From NCBI GenBank assembly GCA_001769215.1, contig MEOL01000034.1:1-64000 (forward strand): a stretch of DNA of 64,000 nucleotides. The letters run 5' to 3'. Of this stretch, positions 29,309 to 39,773 are shown in pieces (positions within the stretch are counted from its first letter, which is position 1; each line of letters starts with the position of its first letter). The stretch is from Bacteroidetes bacterium GWF2_41_31 (GTDB lineage: Bacteria; Bacteroidota; Bacteroidia; Bacteroidales; F082). The position numbers were made by a program, and so were the translations under genes. The notes under the pieces were generated by a model. That model was not told the DNA's origin. It saw only the letters and a list, made by a program, of their open reading frames with translations, and made no database searches.

Positions 29309-30295
29309 ATGGAAGGAATGTATGTATATGTAGCCCTGGGAGTAGGAGTTATATTTTTATTGTGGATATTGCTCTATTTTATTCCTGTTGGACTGTGGTT
29401 CACAGCGTTGGTATCCGATGTAAGGATATCCTTGTTACAACTGGTACTCATGCGTTGGCGCAAAGTACCGCCAAGCGTTATCGTCAACAGCCTGATTACT
29501 TCTACAAAAGCCGGACTAAGCCTAAAGCGCGACGACCTGGAGGCCCATTACCTGGCAGGTGGTCGGGTACAAAAGGTAGTTATGGCGCTTATTTCGGCCG
29601 AAAAAGCCAACATTGTACTGGATTTTAAAACTGCCACCGCCATCGATTTGGCAGGCCGTGATGTTTTGGAGGCCGTTCAAATGTCAGTAAATCCAAAAGT
29701 GATTGACACTAAACGCGTTGCCGCCGTGGCTAAGGATGGTATTCAGTTGATTGCCATGGCCAGGGTAACCGTCCGTGCCAACATTCAGCAACTGGTTGGT
29801 GGAGCAGGTGAAGAAACCGTACTGGCACGTGTTGGCGAAGGAATCGTGTCGTCTATTGGTTCTGCCGCCTCGCATAAATCGGTGCTCGAAAATCCGGATA
29901 GCATTTCAAAAGTTGTGCTGAACAAGGGCCTCGACAGTGGAACTGCTTTCGAGATATTATCCATCGACATTGCCGATATCGACATTGGTAAAAATATTGG
30001 TGCCGAGTTGCAGATGGATCAGGCGAATGCCGATAAAAATATCGCGCAAGCCAAAGCTGAAGAAAGAAGAGCGATGGCCGTTGCCAACGAGCAGGAAATG
30101 AAGGCAAAAGCTCAGGAAGCCAGGGCCATCGTAATTTTAGCCGAAGCCGAAATCCCTAAAGCCATTGCTGAATCATTCCGTTCAGGGAACTTGGGTATCA
30201 TGGATTATTACAAGTTTAAGAATATCCAGGCCGATACCAGCATGCGTGAATCTATCGCTCAAAACCCTACGATTGAAGGGGAATCTATAAAATAG
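29309..30295 (+). CDS. floA: Flotillin-like protein FloA
   Basis: The 328-residue scaffold protein of bacterial functional membrane microdomains. An N-terminal membrane hairpin ([20 protein letters not shown]) is followed by the band-7/SPFH-like region ([40 protein letters not shown]) and an Ala/Glu-rich helix ([20 protein letters not shown]). The C-terminus [16 protein letters not shown] is diagnostic of FloA. It follows nfeD after 9 bases and ends before an 11-bp hairpin at 30310. Confidence 0.95.
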   Translation: MEGMYVYVALGVGVIFLLWILLYFIPVGLWFTALVSDVRISLLQLVLMRWRKVPPSVIVNSLITSTKAGLSLKRDDLEAHYLAGGRVQKVVMALISAEKANIVLDFKTATAIDLAGRDVLEAVQMSVNPKVIDTKRVAAVAKDGIQLIAMARVTVRANIQQLVGGAGEETVLARVGEGIVSSIGSAASHKSVLENPDSISKVVLNKGLDSGTAFEILSIDIADIDIGKNIGAELQMDQANADKNIAQAKAEERRAMAVANEQEMKAKAQEARAIVILAEAEIPKAIAESFRSGNLGIMDYYKFKNIQADTSMRESIAQNPTIEGESIK

Positions 30296-30309
30296 CATTT
30301 AATCATGTG

Positions 30310-30335
30310 CCAGGGATATGTTGTCATATCCCTGG
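30310..30335 (+). terminator. Hairpin after floA
   Basis: CCAGGGATATG (30310-30320) and CATATCCCTGG (30325-30335) form a perfect 11-bp stem with a TTGT loop, 15 bases after the floA stop. The following sequence is only moderately T-rich. The hairpin argues that the next gene does not start at the ATG at 30318 inside it. Confidence 0.65.
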
Positions 30336-30407
30336 ACTCATTACCTTATTTTCAACTGTTTCTATTTATCATTGTGTTTGTGTGCACATCAATTAGCTGT
30401 ATCCACC

Positions 30408-32600
30408 ATGAACCCTGGCATAGCAAATGATCCATTGCAGAGATTGGAGAAATTGATTTCCAAATCGCCAATCAAGTTTTCCTCACAGGATATTGAGCTT
30501 GTTAGAAAAGCCTTTGCCATTGCCAATAGATACTATGAGCATAAGGAAACACCCAATGGCACGCCCTATGTGCTTCGAAACCTTGATATTGCTGAAATAG
30601 CAGTGAAGGAAATCGGTCTGGGACCAACCTCTGCCATCTGCTCTTTATTGCATAGCATCGATATCAATCGCGACTATCCCATTCAATCGATTCGGGATGA
30701 TTTTGGTGATCATGTGGCTGATATTTTAGTTGGTTTTAACCAGATTTCAAGCCTGGCCACCGAACGTATTTCATTGCAATCAGAAGCATTTCGTACGCTC
30801 TTCCTGTCAATGGTCGATGATATGCGCGTCATCCTCATTCGGTTGGCACACCGGTTAAGCGACATTCGTCACCCTGATTGGGTGCACGAAAAGCAGCAGT
30901 CGCTGATGGATGAGATTAAACATTTGTATACACCCATCGCGCACAGGTTAGGATTGTATCATGTAAAAACAGAATTTGAAGAGCGCATTATGCTCTACGA
31001 ACATCCTGATGTGTACAAGCAAATTGAAGAAAAAATTCAACAAACCAAGTCTAAAAGAGAGGTTTATATCCAGGATTTCCTTCGCCCTATTGAGCATGAC
31101 CTACATGGTGTAGGCCTCGATTTTACTATTAAATGGCGGACTAAGTCTATTCCTTCCATCTGGGCAAAGATGAAAAATCAACAGGTTGATTTTGAGGAAG
31201 TCTATGATTTATTCGCCATCAGGGTGATTGTAACCAGCAAGCCGAAAAACGAACTCGAAGATTGCTGGAGGGTTTATTCCATAGTCACGAACATTTATCA
31301 ACCCAATCCAAAACGACTTCGAAATTGGCTCTCCTCTCCCAAGGCAACCGGGTATGAGTCGCTTCATACCACTGTTTTAGGTCCCGGCAACCGCTGGGTA
31401 GAGGTGCAAATAAGAACCACCAGGATGGATGAAATTGCCGAAAAGGGGCAAGCGGCACACTGGCAATACAAAGGGGTAATGGACCGAAAAAATACGGAGG
31501 ATTGGTTGTCGCAGGTACGTGAAATTCTTGAAAATCCGCAACTTCCTTTGCACGACAGTTCGTATAGAAGCAAAACAACGAGTAAACACCAAAGTGTGTT
31601 TGTCTTTACTCCAAAAGGCGACCTGAAACAGTTTCCTGCCGGAGCAACCATACTTGATTTTGCCTTTGGCATTCACACCGATGTAGGGGCTACCTGTAAA
31701 GGGGCTCGTGTGAATGAAAAAGTGGTACCCATCAGGTATGTACTGCAGAATGGCGATAAAATCGACATCCTTACATCAAAAAACCAAAAGCCAAAACTCG
31801 ACTGGCTTTCTTTTGTGGCTACAGAAAAAGCCAGATCACGTATCAAACGGACCCTTAAAGAAGAGAAATATAAAGAGGCGGACCTGGGAAGGGAAATTCT
31901 GATACGAAAGCTGAAGAATTGGAAAATAAAAAATTCAGATATCCTGATCAATCATCTGGTTAAACATTATAAAGTTGAAACCGGTATCGATCTGTATTAT
32001 TTATTCGCTACTCAAAAAATCGATCTGGCACAAGTTAAAAACGTGATTAATAAGTTTCTCGAGTCACAACAGGAGGAAAAACCAATCGAAGCTTTGCAGG
32101 CGGAGCCTAAGCCGGAGGGGCGAAACGCCATACCTGATGATGACAACAACGATGTTTTATATATTGGCGAGCAACTTAAAAATGTGGATTACCGTTTTGC
32201 CAAATGTTGCACACCCATTCCGGGTGATCAGGTATTCGGGTTTATTACCATTCAGGGAGGAATTACCATCCACCGCAAAAGTTGTCCCAACGCGGCCCGC
32301 TTGTTCGAGCGATATCAATACCGCGTGCTGGATGTAAAATGGATAAGTTCCTCTGATGCAAAATTTTCACTGGCCAACCTTCGCATCACCGGCAGGGATG
32401 AATTGGGTGTGGTGGGTGCTATCACCAAGGTGATTACAAATGACCTGCGTGTCAACATGCGGGCGGTGAATTTTCAAACCAGGGGCAAGCTCTTCGATGG
32501 GCACATCACGGTGATGGTAAAGGACAATGAGCACCTCGACCAACTGATACATAAACTGGGCAAAGTACCCGGTGTGGACAAAGTGGTGAGGATTAAGTAA
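30408..32600 (+). CDS. relA: RelA/SpoT homologue: (p)ppGpp synthetase with degenerate hydrolase domain
   Basis: About 730 residues in the long-RSH order: N-terminal HD-type domain, synthetase, TGS (FVFTPKGDLKQFPAGATILD), zinc-finger-like CC motif (FAKCCTPIPGDQ) and a C-terminal ACT domain. The synthetase is intact (YDLFAIRVI, ATGYESLHTTVLGPG, EVQIRTTRMDEIAEKGQAAH). The hydrolase is not: the HDxxED motif reads HSIDIN, the first metal His region reads VLRNLD and the later Asp region LAHRLSD, so three of four metal ligands appear lost. It should therefore make but not degrade (p)ppGpp. ATG 30318 lies inside a hairpin and adds an implausible extension, so 30408 is preferred. Confidence 0.93.
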   Translation: MNPGIANDPLQRLEKLISKSPIKFSSQDIELVRKAFAIANRYYEHKETPNGTPYVLRNLDIAEIAVKEIGLGPTSAICSLLHSIDINRDYPIQSIRDDFGDHVADILVGFNQISSLATERISLQSEAFRTLFLSMVDDMRVILIRLAHRLSDIRHPDWVHEKQQSLMDEIKHLYTPIAHRLGLYHVKTEFEERIMLYEHPDVYKQIEEKIQQTKSKREVYIQDFLRPIEHDLHGVGLDFTIKWRTKSIPSIWAKMKNQQVDFEEVYDLFAIRVIVTSKPKNELEDCWRVYSIVTNIYQPNPKRLRNWLSSPKATGYESLHTTVLGPGNRWVEVQIRTTRMDEIAEKGQAAHWQYKGVMDRKNTEDWLSQVREILENPQLPLHDSSYRSKTTSKHQSVFVFTPKGDLKQFPAGATILDFAFGIHTDVGATCKGARVNEKVVPIRYVLQNGDKIDILTSKNQKPKLDWLSFVATEKARSRIKRTLKEEKYKEADLGREILIRKLKNWKIKNSDILINHLVKHYKVETGIDLYYLFATQKIDLAQVKNVINKFLESQQEEKPIEALQAEPKPEGRNAIPDDDNNDVLYIGEQLKNVDYRFAKCCTPIPGDQVFGFITIQGGITIHRKSCPNAARLFERYQYRVLDVKWISSSDAKFSLANLRITGRDELGVVGAITKVITNDLRVNMRAVNFQTRGKLFDGHITVMVKDNEHLDQLIHKLGKVPGVDKVVRIK

Positions 32601-32708
32601 TTATATACGCATACTTTCCTAATTTGTAAAAGCATTGGAATACAAAACGGATTTGGAAATTAATAATTGGTATATTTCCCGTTTTTTAGCAAAATCAATT
32701 GGTTGAAA

Positions 32709-34274
32709 ATGGAACACGATTACGATTATATCATCATTGGAAGCGGTTTTGGCGGTTCGGTAAGTGCTTTGAGGCTTTCAGAAAAGGGTTACAAGGTTCT
32801 TGTAATAGAAAAAGGAAAGTGGTATCACCGGGACGATTTTGCCAAAACCAACTGGAATTTAGCAAAATGGCTGTGGATTCCCTGTTTGCGATTGTTTGGA
32901 ATCATGAAAATCAGTATCTTCCGTCATGCAGCCATTCTCTCAGGGACAGGTGTTGGCGGAGGCTCTTTGGTATATGCCAATACTTTACCTCTGCCGAAAT
33001 CTGCTTTTTATAAATCCGGTAGCTGGAGCAGTCTGGCCGATTGGGAGTCAGAATTGAAACCATATTATACCAAGGCTTTAACCATGTTGGGAGCCTCGAA
33101 AAACCCAAAATATTTTGATGGGGATATTGCCTTGTTGAATCTGGCAAAGGAAATGGATAGGGAAAAACATTTTGAAGCTCCGCAAGTGGCGGTTTTCTTC
33201 GGTGCCGAAGGTGAGGAAGTGAACGACCCCTATTTTGAAGGTAGAGGCCCTGCCCGGTCGGGATGTACTTTTTGTGGAGGATGTATGACCGGTTGCCGTC
33301 ACAACGCAAAAAATACCCTGGATAAAAACTACCTGTATTTTGCACAAAAACAAGGCGCTGAAATACTGGCCGAAAATGAAGTGGTCAATATGGTTTCCCT
33401 TGATGGAGCCAATGGATCAACGGGTTACAAAGTCATGGTAAAATCGAGTGTACGACTGTTTGCAAAACCGAAAACCTATACCGCGAAAGGAGTGGTCTTT
33501 GCAGGGGGTGTTCTTGGTACTGTTAGACTGTTATTGAAATTAAAGAATAAATCCCTCCCGCTTATTTCCGATAAATTGGGCGATGACATCCGTACCAACA
33601 ACGAAACATTAATCAGCGTAACCACTTTGGACACCACCCTTGATATGTCGAAAGGAGTAGCCATCGGAAGTATGCTGCAAACAGATGATAACAGTCATTT
33701 GGAAGTGGTCCGCTATTCAGAGGGTTCTGGTTTTTGGAAAATGTTCCATCTCCCGCTAAGTGATGGTTCAAACACCTTTGCACGTCTGATTAAAATGGTT
33801 GGCGTTTTCTTCAAATCGCCTCTGGGTTACTTGAAGGTATATTGGGTAAACAGTTGGTCGAAACATACGGTGGTTCTACTGTTTATGCAACATCTGGATA
33901 GTAAATTAAAGTTCAAAAGAAATGGTCTGGGTTGGATGGTTTCTTCCGTGAGTTCCGGTAAAAAACCCAGTCCCAATATCCCCGAATCGTTTGAATTGAC
34001 TAAAAAATATGCCTCCATTGTCAATGGTAAGGCTACTTCATTTGCCCTGGAAACTTTTGCAGGGATTCCCTCTACAGCCCATATCCTGGGTGGTGCTGTC
34101 ATGGGAAAGGACAAGTCAACAGGCGTGATTGATCAGGATAACCGGGTATTTGGTTATCAGAATATTTGGGTAGTAGATGGTTCCATGATTTCGGCAAACC
34201 CGGGAGTAAATCCATCGCTCTCTATTACAGCCATTGCCGAAAGGGCAATGGATCAAATTCCCACAAAAAAGTAA
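32709..34274 (+). CDS. GMC-type FAD oxidoreductase (cholesterol-oxidase-like)
   Basis: About 520 residues. The N-terminal dinucleotide fold YIIIGSGFGGSVSALRLSEK binds FAD, with SGTGVGGGSLVYANTL following. The C-terminal signature (HILGGAVMGKDKSTGVIDQD, then VVDGSMISANPGVNPSLSIT) is that of GMC/cholesterol-oxidase-like enzymes. A cysteine-rich stretch, SGCTFCGGCMTGCRHNAKNT (about residues 190-210), resembles an Fe-S or metal site and is common in this subfamily. The substrate, perhaps a sterol-like or long-chain alcohol, is unknown. The frame extends upstream to 32667 but MEHDYDYIIIG at 32709 is the natural start. Confidence 0.9.
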   Translation: MEHDYDYIIIGSGFGGSVSALRLSEKGYKVLVIEKGKWYHRDDFAKTNWNLAKWLWIPCLRLFGIMKISIFRHAAILSGTGVGGGSLVYANTLPLPKSAFYKSGSWSSLADWESELKPYYTKALTMLGASKNPKYFDGDIALLNLAKEMDREKHFEAPQVAVFFGAEGEEVNDPYFEGRGPARSGCTFCGGCMTGCRHNAKNTLDKNYLYFAQKQGAEILAENEVVNMVSLDGANGSTGYKVMVKSSVRLFAKPKTYTAKGVVFAGGVLGTVRLLLKLKNKSLPLISDKLGDDIRTNNETLISVTTLDTTLDMSKGVAIGSMLQTDDNSHLEVVRYSEGSGFWKMFHLPLSDGSNTFARLIKMVGVFFKSPLGYLKVYWVNSWSKHTVVLLFMQHLDSKLKFKRNGLGWMVSSVSSGKKPSPNIPESFELTKKYASIVNGKATSFALETFAGIPSTAHILGGAVMGKDKSTGVIDQDNRVFGYQNIWVVDGSMISANPGVNPSLSITAIAERAMDQIPTKK

Positions 34275-34399
34275 AACATTGTTTTTCTCTGTCACCAACT
34301 TGTAACCGTCACCATGCACAGTAATTTTGTGTACCTTCGACACGGATTATTATACTATGATCACAACATCACAACCATAATAAACAGGAAGGGTTAAGT

Positions 34400-35167
34400 A
34401 TGATCTTGCCGACCATATTCGCGAAATACAAAACAGGCCTGGTGCTCAGCGGAGGAGCAGTTAAAGGATTTGCTCATCTGGGAGTACTTAAAGCTTTGCG
34501 TGAGAAAAACATGTTGCCCGATGTAATTTCAGGAGTAAGTGCAGGAGCCATCGTTGGCGCACTTTTCGCGGATGGATTTGAACCGGAAGAAATTCTGGAG
34601 TTGTTCAAAAAGAAAAAATTCTTCTCGTTGATCAAATTTAAAATGGCAGAAATGGGTTTTTTAAACATGGCGGACATGGAAAAACTCCTAAAAAACAACC
34701 TTAAAGCCACCACCTTTGAAGAGTTAAAAATACCTTTGTTCATCGCCGCCACCAATATTAAAACTGCTCAAACAACCTATTTTCATGAAGGGAACCTGAT
34801 GCGTGCTTTATTGGCTTCTTCAAGCATCCCGGTACTTTTTAAGCCGGTCGTAATTGATGGTGAGTTCTACCTGGATGGTGGCATTACCGATAACCTGCCT
34901 ATCAGCCCGTTGCGAGGAAAATGCAGGCAAATGATTGGCGTCCACGTAAATCCGGTCGGAATGGCCTCGGAGATTGATGGGATCATGACCCTGGCTATAC
35001 GCTCTTTTCATATGAGCATCACGGCCAATGTACCCGAAAAATCAAAGGAACTCAAGTACTTTATCGAGCCTGTCAGGTTAAGGGACTATAGCTACTTCGA
35101 TTTGTCGAAAACCAACGAAATCTTCGAGTTGGGATATCAGGAAGCCTTGCGGGTGCTGAATGCATGA
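34400..35167 (+). CDS. Patatin-like phospholipase
   Basis: 255 residues with the patatin hallmarks: oxyanion glycines in LSGGAVKGFAHLGVL, nucleophile serine in GVSAGAIVG (GxSxG) and catalytic aspartate in YLDGGITDNLP (DGG). This Ser-Asp dyad hydrolyses acyl esters of lipids. No signal peptide is seen, so it is probably cytosolic, of the RssA/YlbK type. It lies 125 bases after the GMC oxidoreductase on the same strand and may share its transcript. Confidence 0.93.
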   Translation: MILPTIFAKYKTGLVLSGGAVKGFAHLGVLKALREKNMLPDVISGVSAGAIVGALFADGFEPEEILELFKKKKFFSLIKFKMAEMGFLNMADMEKLLKNNLKATTFEELKIPLFIAATNIKTAQTTYFHEGNLMRALLASSSIPVLFKPVVIDGEFYLDGGITDNLPISPLRGKCRQMIGVHVNPVGMASEIDGIMTLAIRSFHMSITANVPEKSKELKYFIEPVRLRDYSYFDLSKTNEIFELGYQEALRVLNA

Positions 35168-35291
35168 TAATAGATTATTGAAAAGTAGGCGAAAAGGTTC
35201 ATATCGCTGTCGAATTGCACAAAGGTCAAAATAATTTTATTTCATTGACTATCAAATATAAACACCCGGAAAAATACATGCGAAACCTGTG

Positions 35292-35678
35292 TTAATTACA
35301 ACTCAAACACCTTCCTTTGTGAACACAAATGGTTCCTCCACAACCGGGGCACATCCACCTGACATCCTCCATCTTGATAAATTGGCCCAAACCTACTTTC
35401 CTGATGTTCTCCAAATTTTCAAGCATACTCATTTGGTATTTGATCCGATATCGCTTGTCGAGTTGTTTTAACCGGGTGCATGGGTATTTTCTGCAATCAT
35501 AACAGAACATGCTCTCTGTTTCCATTAATAACTCACAGTTTTTGATTACACATTTTCCACACGAAGGGGATTTGTATTGGTTCTCACCCCAACAACCATG
35601 ACATTGGTTTTTTACCCTGAGATACGCCATGCAAATGCCGCAATTCATTCCACATGGTGCTATTAGTGAGGTTTCCAC
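35292..35678 (-). CDS. DUF3795 family cysteine-rich protein
   Basis: 128 residues with many cysteines in paired motifs: APCGMNCGICMAYL at the N-terminus, CHGCWG, SCGKCVIKNC, FCYDCRKYPC, and MCPGCGGTICVHKGRCLSC at the end. This is the DUF3795 pattern, presumably a metal-binding protein of unknown role. It is a single gene between the patatin and the small membrane protein. Start ATG at 35678 opens directly on METSLIAPCG, which fits the family. Confidence 0.85.
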   Translation of the reverse strand: METSLIAPCGMNCGICMAYLRVKNQCHGCWGENQYKSPSCGKCVIKNCELLMETESMFCYDCRKYPCTRLKQLDKRYRIKYQMSMLENLENIRKVGLGQFIKMEDVRWMCPGCGGTICVHKGRCLSCN

Positions 35679-35840
35679 GTTCTTTAAATTTGAAATAAAA
35701 GTAATAAAGAGTTGTCAATTAATTATCGTTCCTGAAAAAATTAGTTGCAAATAATTGATTGGAATGAGACAGCGAATAATCACTTGAGAACTGATACTCA
35801 TAATAAAGTATTACTTTTGGTTCAAAATAACTTCATCAAC

Positions 35841-36002
35841 ATGATCTTAACCCTTTTTATCGTTTCAGGCCTGTTTTTAATCGGAGGAACTATTTTTTTT
35901 CGCAAGCACAAAGCCATCCTGGGTTGGATGTTTGTGATGTTGGGCTTTTTTGGATTGGTGCTGGCCACCATCGTCAAGTGGCTGTATCCGAACGTGATGT
36001 AA
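35841..36002 (+). CDS. Small two-helix membrane protein
   Basis: 53 residues from ATG 35841 with two predicted transmembrane helices (ILTLFIVSGLFLIGGTIFF and ILGWMFVMLGFFGLVLATIV) joined by a basic turn RKHKA. The reading frame extends upstream to a TTG at 35745, but that part is polar and unlike a leader, so the short form is preferred. No family recognised. It converges on the aminotransferase gene. Confidence 0.5.
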   Translation: MILTLFIVSGLFLIGGTIFFRKHKAILGWMFVMLGFFGLVLATIVKWLYPNVM

Positions 36003-36024
36003 TCTGATTTTGATCTTATCAAAG

Positions 36025-36050
36025 ATAAAATCCTTTTGCCGGGATTTTAT
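36025..36050. terminator. Bidirectional hairpin between convergent genes
   Basis: ATAAAATCC (36025-36033) and GGATTTTAT (36042-36050) form a 9-bp stem with an 8-base loop. It overlaps the last bases of the aminotransferase and follows the small membrane protein by 23 bases, so it could serve both strands. Confidence 0.5.
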
Positions 36051-37555
36051 TCCGGATTAATAATATCTTCTTCAAGGCTAAACCACTTCCTGATTCTCTC
36101 GTCACAGGTGGTGATTTCATGTATATGTTGAAACTCGTTGGTGTGCTGGTCGTAGGTGTAGTCATTTGACCAGAGCGCGTAATTGTCTGCAATTTGATTC
36201 ACCGCATCAATGATGAACTCAAGTTCTGCATCGGTCATGGTAGGATGAAGCGAAATACGCACGAACCCGGGTTTCTCACTTAAATTGCCACTGTTGATTT
36301 TCTCTACGATGCGTTGTGATTCTTCCGGGGAAACGTTTAATAAAAAATGGCCATAGGTACCGGCGCAGGCACAGCCACCGCGCACCTGAACGCCAAAACG
36401 GTCGTTCAGGAGTTTTACAATCAGGTTAAAGTGCATCTTTTCGAACCAAAAGGAGAAAATTCCCAGCCGTTCCGGATCGTTATCAGCCAGGATATGGATG
36501 CCCGGAATTGCAGAAAATCCTTCAAATGCCCTTTTCACCAACTGGCTTTCTCTTTCTCTCATGCATTGGGTGTTGAGTTGATTTTTTAATTCAATGGCCA
36601 ATGCGACTCTGATGGCCTGTAAAAATCCGGGAGTACCACCATCTTCTCGTAACTCGATGTCATCATAATATTTGTGTCCGCCCCAGGGATTGGTCCACTC
36701 AACTGTGCCTCCGCCCGGATGATCAGGAACCTGACAATGATAAATGTGTTTGTTAAAAACGACAACCCCCGAACTGCCAGGCCCGCCCAAAAATTTATGT
36801 GGCGAAAAAAAGATGGCGTCCAATGCCTGTTTTGTATTCCCGGGATGCATGTTGATGTCCACATAGGGTGCCGATCCTGCAAAGTCGATAAAAACCAACC
36901 CGCCATGTTCGTGCATAATTTCGGCCAGTTCATAATAGGGTGGCTCTACTCCTGTGACATTTGAACACGCTGTAAATGAACCTATTTTCATCTTGCGATG
37001 GGCGTAGTTACCTAACTGTTTGCGCAATTCGTCAGGAACTAAATTGTTGCCTTCATCGGGTTGTAATACCACCACATCGGCAATGGTTTCGATCCAAGAA
37101 GTGTGGTTACTGTGGTGTTCCATGTGGGTAATAAAAACCACAGGTCGGTCTTCGTCGGCTATACATTCCTTGCTAAGCGGTATTACCGAACAGCTTCTTA
37201 AACCCAGTATTCGCTGCAACTTGTTGATGACGGAAGTCATCCCAAAACCTGCCGTGATTATCACATCATCCTGGTTGGCGCCTACATGCTTTTTAATTGT
37301 CTCATGTGCTTTGTGGTAAGCCTTGGTCATTAAGGAGGCCGTTTCGGTGGTCCCTGTATGGGTGTTGGCCACAAAAGGGCCAATCTGGTTGGTTATCTTT
37401 TCTTCGATGGGACGGTACAAACGGCCACTGGCAATCCAATCTGCGTAAATCATTTTCTTTTTTCCAAAAGGCGTTTCAATCATTAAATCATCGCCAATGA
37501 TATGCTTCCTGAATGCCGCGAAATGCGCTTTTAAGTCCTTCTGACAATGTCCCAT
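36047..37555 (-). CDS. Class V aminotransferase (cysteine-desulfurase-like fold)
   Basis: About 500 residues, longer than IscS/SufS. The PLP-binding lysine is in FFSPHKFLGGPGSSGVVVF, with earlier conserved parts MIYADWIASGRLY, NTHTGTTETASLMT and FITHMEHHSNHTSW. A late RGGCACAGTYGH carries a cysteine-rich loop at the position of the desulfurase active-site Cys. It may desulfurise cysteine or a related amino acid, but the true substrate is uncertain. The frame opens with GTG at 37591; ATG 37555 (MGHCQKDL) is preferred. No sulfur-transfer partners adjoin it. Confidence 0.88.
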   Translation of the reverse strand: MGHCQKDLKAHFAAFRKHIIGDDLMIETPFGKKKMIYADWIASGRLYRPIEEKITNQIGPFVANTHTGTTETASLMTKAYHKAHETIKKHVGANQDDVIITAGFGMTSVINKLQRILGLRSCSVIPLSKECIADEDRPVVFITHMEHHSNHTSWIETIADVVVLQPDEGNNLVPDELRKQLGNYAHRKMKIGSFTACSNVTGVEPPYYELAEIMHEHGGLVFIDFAGSAPYVDINMHPGNTKQALDAIFFSPHKFLGGPGSSGVVVFNKHIYHCQVPDHPGGGTVEWTNPWGGHKYYDDIELREDGGTPGFLQAIRVALAIELKNQLNTQCMRERESQLVKRAFEGFSAIPGIHILADNDPERLGIFSFWFEKMHFNLIVKLLNDRFGVQVRGGCACAGTYGHFLLNVSPEESQRIVEKINSGNLSEKPGFVRISLHPTMTDAELEFIIDAVNQIADNYALWSNDYTYDQHTNEFQHIHEITTCDERIRKWFSLEEDIINPE

Positions 37556-37698
37556 ATTTTTCCCGTTTACTGATCTTATTGACAACTTCACCTATAAAAA
37601 GGATGTCCCCATTTTATTGATTAAAGGTCAAGAAAGACAACCAACAAAATTAGGTTATTATTTTGAAGCCGCAATTGTGTGATTGTGCATTTTAAGCC

Positions 37699-37728
37699 AT
37701 TGAAATCTCAAAAAAAACAATATATTTG
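37699..37728 (+). promoter_or_regulatory. Promoter of the TPR kinase/LuxR regulator operon
   Basis: ATTG (37699-37702), an 18-base spacer and TATATTTG (37721-37728) match the Bacteroidota promoter pattern, about 95 bases before the kinase ATG. Confidence 0.6.
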
Positions 37729-37823
37729 ATGCCATAACCTAATTTGATAACGAAAAGGATTCAGATAGTTCTCATTTGTAGGAAATTCATGATTCCGAAT
37801 TGATGGTTGTTAAAGATGAAATT

Positions 37824-39773
37824 ATGAATAAATCTATTCGACAGATTTTATTTCTATTTCTGATTATTCAGGGTACTGCTTACGCTCAGAATACCACTAT
37901 CGATAGCCTGATTGATTTAAACCAGACACTCCAAAACGAGAAGAAAGTAAATAACCTGATTAATATTTCAAGACAGTATTTTATTGATGGCGATGATGGG
38001 GCTGAGAATTACGCATGGGAAGCCATATCACTTTCAACCCAAATTAACTTTGAAGAGGGAAAGGGAAAAGCCTATTTGTTTTTGGCCCTTTGCATGGATA
38101 ATATCAATGTTGATTCATCATTAAAGTACTACAGTTTGTCGGGAGAGATCCTTTCAAAAATTAATCATCCGTGGGCAGGATATGCTTTTGAGAATAGTGC
38201 CGGCAAATTCAGGATCAGGGGATGGTATCCTGAGGCCCTTCATCATTACCTGCTTGCTTTGGAGGTTTACCAGAATTCAAAAGATACCACCCAGATTTGC
38301 AAAACGATTTCAGGTATTGGCTATGTTTATAACACAATGGGCGATAATCCAACGGCCATCGAATGGCAAAAAAAAGCGCTGTTTCTTGCTTCCAATATCG
38401 ATGATCCTTCTTTGAAAGGTCTCATTTATGGAAGAATTGGAATTGCCTATGACGAGATGTCAAGGTTCGACAGTGCTCATTACTACAATAAAATGGCCAT
38501 CGGATTATTCAGAAAGAGCAATGAATATAATTATTTAACCAGATGGTTATCAAATATTGGAAATACCTATGTTCAACAAAAAAATTATCCGGAAGCCGAA
38601 AAATATATCCTTGAAGCTATAAGCTATATTGATCAAGAATCCTTAAAAACAAGTTCATACACCAACCTCGCCAATATTTATATTAACACTAACAGATATC
38701 AGGAAGCTAAATTACTTTTGGACAGTGCCTTCTATTTCGCACAAAAATTCAAACAAAAAGATTTTTTAACTGAAGTTTATTTCAGAAATCATGAACTGTA
38801 TTCAAAACTGGGGCAGTATGAAAAATCGCTTCAGTATTTCAGCGCTTATAGTCAACTCAAAGATTCGATCCTGAATGCTGAAAATACAAACCAGGTGGCC
38901 AATATGCGAGTGAGATACGAAACAGAACAAAAAGAAAACCAATTGCTCACCGAAATCGCAAACAGGGATCGGCTTGAGAAGGAAAATGCGCTCGCTGAAA
39001 TTGTCATATCAAATCGTAACAGATTAATTATTATCATATTAAGTACCGGCGTTGCTGCGATATTCCTTTTGCTGTTTATTTATCAGCGCAAGAAAAGTAA
39101 ACTGAAAGCAGAACAGGATGCAGCAATAATAAGCGAACGTGAGTCAGGGATTAGGGCAATATTTGAGGCACAGGAACAAGAGCGCAGCCGAATTGCCAAA
39201 GACCTTCACGATGGTATTGGTCAACAAATCAGTGCAATAAAACTCCATTTCCAAAATATGGTCTCCGACATATTGGAGGTAAACCCAAAACTTGGAGAAA
39301 ATTTAAGCAAAATGATTTCGATGATACGTGATGTTGGTGACGAAACACGATCCATTTCACATCAAATGATGCCAAAATCATTAACACAGCTCGGGCTGGT
39401 GGATGCCCTTCAGGATATGATCGACAAAAGTTTTACCGGTACATCAATATCCTGTAGGTTTGAACATTACAACCTGGAAGTCAGGCTTCCTCAAAATATT
39501 GAAACCGGACTGTACCGGATTGCCCAGGAATTAATCGTTAATATCATAAAACACTCAAAAGCAACACAAGTTGACATACAATTAATGAAGATTGAAAACA
39601 ATTGCATATTTATTGTTCAAGACAATGGTCAGGGGATGCAAAATGGAGGTAAAAAAGAAGGAATAGGCATGATGAATATTACCAACCGAATCCGCACCAT
39701 GAATGGTAATCTGAATATTGAGTCGAGTCAGCAAAATGGTACAACCGCCACAATTAAAATATATCTTGGCTAA
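37824..39773 (+). CDS. TPR-containing sensor histidine kinase (HisKA_3 type)
   Basis: About 649 residues: signal peptide ([15 protein letters not shown]), roughly seven periplasmic TPR-like repeats ([60 protein letters not shown]), one transmembrane helix ([20 protein letters not shown], about residue 410), then DHp with [20 protein letters not shown] and an ATPase with [10 protein letters not shown]. This NarX/DesK-type kinase senses an unknown periplasmic cue through its TPR array. Its stop shares one base with the start of the response regulator (TAATG). An earlier ATG at 37800 exists, but 37824 gives the better signal peptide. Confidence 0.93.
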   Translation: MNKSIRQILFLFLIIQGTAYAQNTTIDSLIDLNQTLQNEKKVNNLINISRQYFIDGDDGAENYAWEAISLSTQINFEEGKGKAYLFLALCMDNINVDSSLKYYSLSGEILSKINHPWAGYAFENSAGKFRIRGWYPEALHHYLLALEVYQNSKDTTQICKTISGIGYVYNTMGDNPTAIEWQKKALFLASNIDDPSLKGLIYGRIGIAYDEMSRFDSAHYYNKMAIGLFRKSNEYNYLTRWLSNIGNTYVQQKNYPEAEKYILEAISYIDQESLKTSSYTNLANIYINTNRYQEAKLLLDSAFYFAQKFKQKDFLTEVYFRNHELYSKLGQYEKSLQYFSAYSQLKDSILNAENTNQVANMRVRYETEQKENQLLTEIANRDRLEKENALAEIVISNRNRLIIIILSTGVAAIFLLLFIYQRKKSKLKAEQDAAIISERESGIRAIFEAQEQERSRIAKDLHDGIGQQISAIKLHFQNMVSDILEVNPKLGENLSKMISMIRDVGDETRSISHQMMPKSLTQLGLVDALQDMIDKSFTGTSISCRFEHYNLEVRLPQNIETGLYRIAQELIVNIIKHSKATQVDIQLMKIENNCIFIVQDNGQGMQNGGKKEGIGMMNITNRIRTMNGNLNIESSQQNGTTATIKIYLG

